A DNA stretch of 64,000 bases from Manduca sexta. Its lineage: Eukaryota > Arthropoda > Insecta > Lepidoptera > Sphingidae. Position numbers and translations under genes: made by a program. The stretch covers positions 4,941,556-5,005,555 of the forward strand of contig NC_051116.1 of assembly GCF_014839805.1 (NCBI RefSeq), written 5' to 3'. The notes below the pieces were generated by a model. That model had not been told where the DNA came from. It was given only the letters and a program-made list of their open reading frames with translations, and made no database searches. Shown here one piece after another: positions 61,399 through 64,000 of the stretch (positions are counted from its first letter, which is position 1; every line of letters starts with the position of its first letter).

Positions 61399-61526
61399 CT
61401 GAAGAGAGAATATTATGTTAGAGCAAAACAATGGTGCGTTGGGGAGACACGGTATTATATTTGGATTGTGCCGTTATTGTGCTAAATAAAATAATAAGCA
61501 AGGACGTTATTTTAAAAATCCCTATC

Positions 61527-61755
61527 TGTCGGTCTGCGTCGGTGATATACATGTATTTCGGTATGACTGCTGCAGTCCTGAAATCTCGAGTTTGATCCTC
61601 GGATCAGGCAGTGATATTGAGTTTTCCTGCCCAGTATCAGTCTGGAGTCTGGAATTAGTGCCCGATATAGTTATAGGGTCGTTCACTATTACACAATGAG
61701 ACGGAATACATACGGTAGGAAGTAGGTGCACCAGTCAGGCGTGTACGTGTATTAT
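61527..61755 (+). repeat. SINE family A, degenerate
   Basis: ggtctgcgtcggtgatatac at the head, cccagtatcagtctggagtc, then tagtgcccgatatagttata and tacacaatgagacggaatac in family order. The B box is eroded (gagtttgatcctc). Confidence 0.55.
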
Positions 61756-62171
61756 TTTAAAAAAAATGTTTACATGGATGATTTTTTCATATAATAAACT
61801 GCATGTTTTCTGGTAAACTGGCTCTCGCAATAGCTCAACCATAGAGAACCAGCCAAATCATGTACCAAGCGAAAATTGTCAAAAAAAAATTTACTTGTGA
61901 ATAGTGGACTAGTACCGGTGTCGTTCAATACAAGTTTCTAAGATGGCCAAACAATTACGGAAGTTATATGTTGTTAGCAAGTGCAAGCCATGATGGAATG
62001 TTCAAATATGTCGTAAAAGATATCGATGAGGTTAGAATAACGGAGACGAGATTCACTAGTAAACTTACTGAAATTGCTGCTAATCGAAACCCTGACGAGA
62101 TTTTCGTTATGTAAGGTCACAATCCAATCCAAAATATCATAGCGACTATGTATATCTGCTAGCTATAGGCA

Positions 62172-62669
62172 GGGGGCCTTATTCTACGGGAGCACAGTCT
62201 TATTTTTAAATTTCGTGCGTTTTTTTATGGATATACACTAAGTTAGCGAAAATGAATTGTGATGCTACTGTCATTATATTTGTTTCTTTAAATTTTTCTC
62301 GTAGAGAACATCTAGGGCTTAGCGAATAAAAAGATCTTATCGTTCTTTTTTGTAGAACAAATATGAAATTAATATCAGCATCACCACTCCATAGTACATT
62401 CCATAACTCATCAAACTATGAAAGTAGACAAAATAGACCAATCTAGCTGTCTCAATGTCAGTTAGTTGGCGTATCCTGCCCACTGCAAAAACTGCGGCGC
62501 TCAGCTTTTTAGCTAGGACAGATGTATGAGACTTATTTGATCGAAGGTCATCTTTGATAGGTATGTAGGTAAACGAGTTATAAAAATCCCATATTTACCT
62601 ATAATATAGCTCTTTGACCTGTCCTTCGATTAGAACACCAGTAATTGCAAAAATACGGATATAGGCCCC
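62172..62669. mobile_element. Possible MITE of about 498 bp with GGGGCC termini
   Basis: Starts gggggccttattctacggg and ends ggatataggcccct. Terminal similarity is short and resembles the 55.4-kb element. The interior is AT-rich and non-coding. Weak. Confidence 0.35.
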
Positions 62670-63039
62670 TGACCATACACGACATTTATAATAAAGTTCC
62701 CTTTATACTGTGATAACTCCAAAGTTTAAAAATATCTTTATATAAAAAGCCGAAATCCTTTTACCTTACCTCTCAGAGCCTTATTTTTTACCAAATATTC
62801 AATCATCGAACAATTCCCTAGGGTCTACATCGAACCCGATTTTTACGAAAATGGAACCTCCAACTATCGTAGGTTTTGCTAAAGCTAAATAAATCAAATA
62901 AGATCCGAAATCTTTACATTTTCCGCTGTGGCAAAAAATATTAATATCTGGATATTAAAAATTCTTCAGATGACGAACATGCTATTTATGTTCATGTACA
63001 AACTATTATGTAGTTGACAGATTATAGACCGGCATTCTA

Positions 63040-63265
63040 TGTCCATCAGTGAAGATAATAATGAGAATGACGAGCATGTAGCTCGTCTGATGAAAGCGAT
63101 AATACCTCCTATAAACAGAAGCAACAATTTTTTGAATTACCATTGCGTGGGACATAAAATGTTACATCTGCTAATGCCCAGAAATTACGCTGGCTACAAT
63201 ATAGTTCAAACCAGAACACAAAGTGCATATACATATATTTTTATTCTGAAAGCCAGGAGATGAAA
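63040..63265 (+). repeat. Family D, very degenerate copy
   Basis: aatgacgagcatgtagctcg, tctgatgaaagcgataatac, ataaacagaagcaaca and tggctacaatatagttcaaa keep family D order. A 74-codon frame across it is incidental. To the right (63270-64000) I recognise nothing. Confidence 0.45.
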
Positions 63266-64000
63266 ACTGGCATTGATTGGATCTATTGTCTCGGTTAGCT
63301 TAAGCTTAGCAATTATATTTAACTTATCAATATTATGTTTGGAATATTTTAATACATAATCAGACAATAGAACGTTCTTTATTTTTATTTATTTATTTAA
63401 ACCTTTTTTGTACACCGAAAATGTGAAAAAAAGAAGACAAATTTGTATACACACGATGGAAAAGAGTACAAATGGCGGTCTTAGCGCTCGAGGCGATCTC
63501 TACCAGACAACCATTGGATGGAGATGATAAAAATATATAGTGGGAAGAATATAGACAGCAGTTATCTTGCGGCGTGTCATCTCCTTTTACAATCTTCACT
63601 GGTCCATGGCGTATGTACCAACTTATATAACTAATGTGACTTTGTATCTAAAAGACTTATTAAAAGACAATTGGTGACAGAACAGTAAGCCTGGAATTTC
63701 TTTCTAACCTCCTTCTTCGGATGTCAACACTTAGATAGCAAATGAATGGCTTATAGATTAGCTAGGCTAGGGCTCAAATCGTCCTCACCAGTGAAGATCG
63801 CGACCTGTTTGTTTCCCCTTACCTACCAGCCCGAGCTGGCTACTTTGGTGCACCTTGAGCTATTTTGTATTAATTTTTCACCCTAATTTAAAATGTCCGC
63901 ATTCATACAATTGATTTAAATGAAATTTAATAAAAATAACAATTATTATAACTTGTTTTAACTTATCATAAGTGCAATTTTGTTCGCCTGCGTGATAAAT

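Noticed and set aside
63575..63615. Upstream kirre exon candidate (minus strand reads Y-A-M-D-Q)
   Set aside because: The sequence after CAG is not a GT donor, and the phases that a nearby GT would give do not fit exon 1.

Overview
The window is AT-rich eukaryotic DNA of lepidopteran (butterfly or moth) type. The evidence is long introns, GT-AG splicing, an insect adhesion gene, and a dense mix of tRNA-derived SINEs, Helitron-like repeats, RTE-type LINE tails, a BEL/Pao retrotransposon and DD37D (maT-type) mariners. I see no prokaryotic, organellar or CRISPR sequence.

One host gene fills the window. On the minus strand, 20 coding exons between 61398 and 341 join into a single open frame of 799 codons plus stop (2400 nt, every junction in phase). 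The product is a Kirre/Roughest (NEPH1-type) immunoglobulin adhesion receptor: five Ig domains, one membrane span, a cytoplasmic tail, and a C-terminal PDZ ligand (T-H-V) carried by a 17-nt terminal coding exon. The signal-peptide exon and the 5' UTR lie beyond the right edge. Tail motifs resemble Drosophila Kirre more than Rst.

Everything else is intronic. From left to right:
- 0.3-15.7 kb: cytoplasmic tail, membrane span and Ig5 exons, with SINEs and small palindromic or TIR elements between them.
- 15.7-31 kb: Ig4 and Ig3 exons, with a 123-bp x 6 tandem array inside a Helitron-like repeat and several SINEs.
- 32.3-33.9 kb: mariner copy 1 (minus, one-base frameshift), and a GC-rich retroposon with a 17-bp duplication touching the donor site of exon 5.
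- 35.6-41.7 kb: a complete BEL/Pao element (plus strand) with matching 228-bp LTRs and a 5-bp target duplication. Its gag-pol frame is broken twice.
- 42.7-43.9 kb: Ig2 exons.
- 45.0-46.3 kb: mariner copy 2 (plus, intact 346-aa transposase).
- 46-59.7 kb: one repeat-filled intron of about 15.8 kb.
- 59.7-61.4 kb: Ig1 exons.

The main oddity is that the two almost identical mariners are inverted and flank exons 3-5 of the receptor gene. Its pre-mRNA therefore carries a near-perfect 1.3-kb inverted repeat around those exons. I did not find a wholly new biological system. All repeat identities and comparisons were made by eye.
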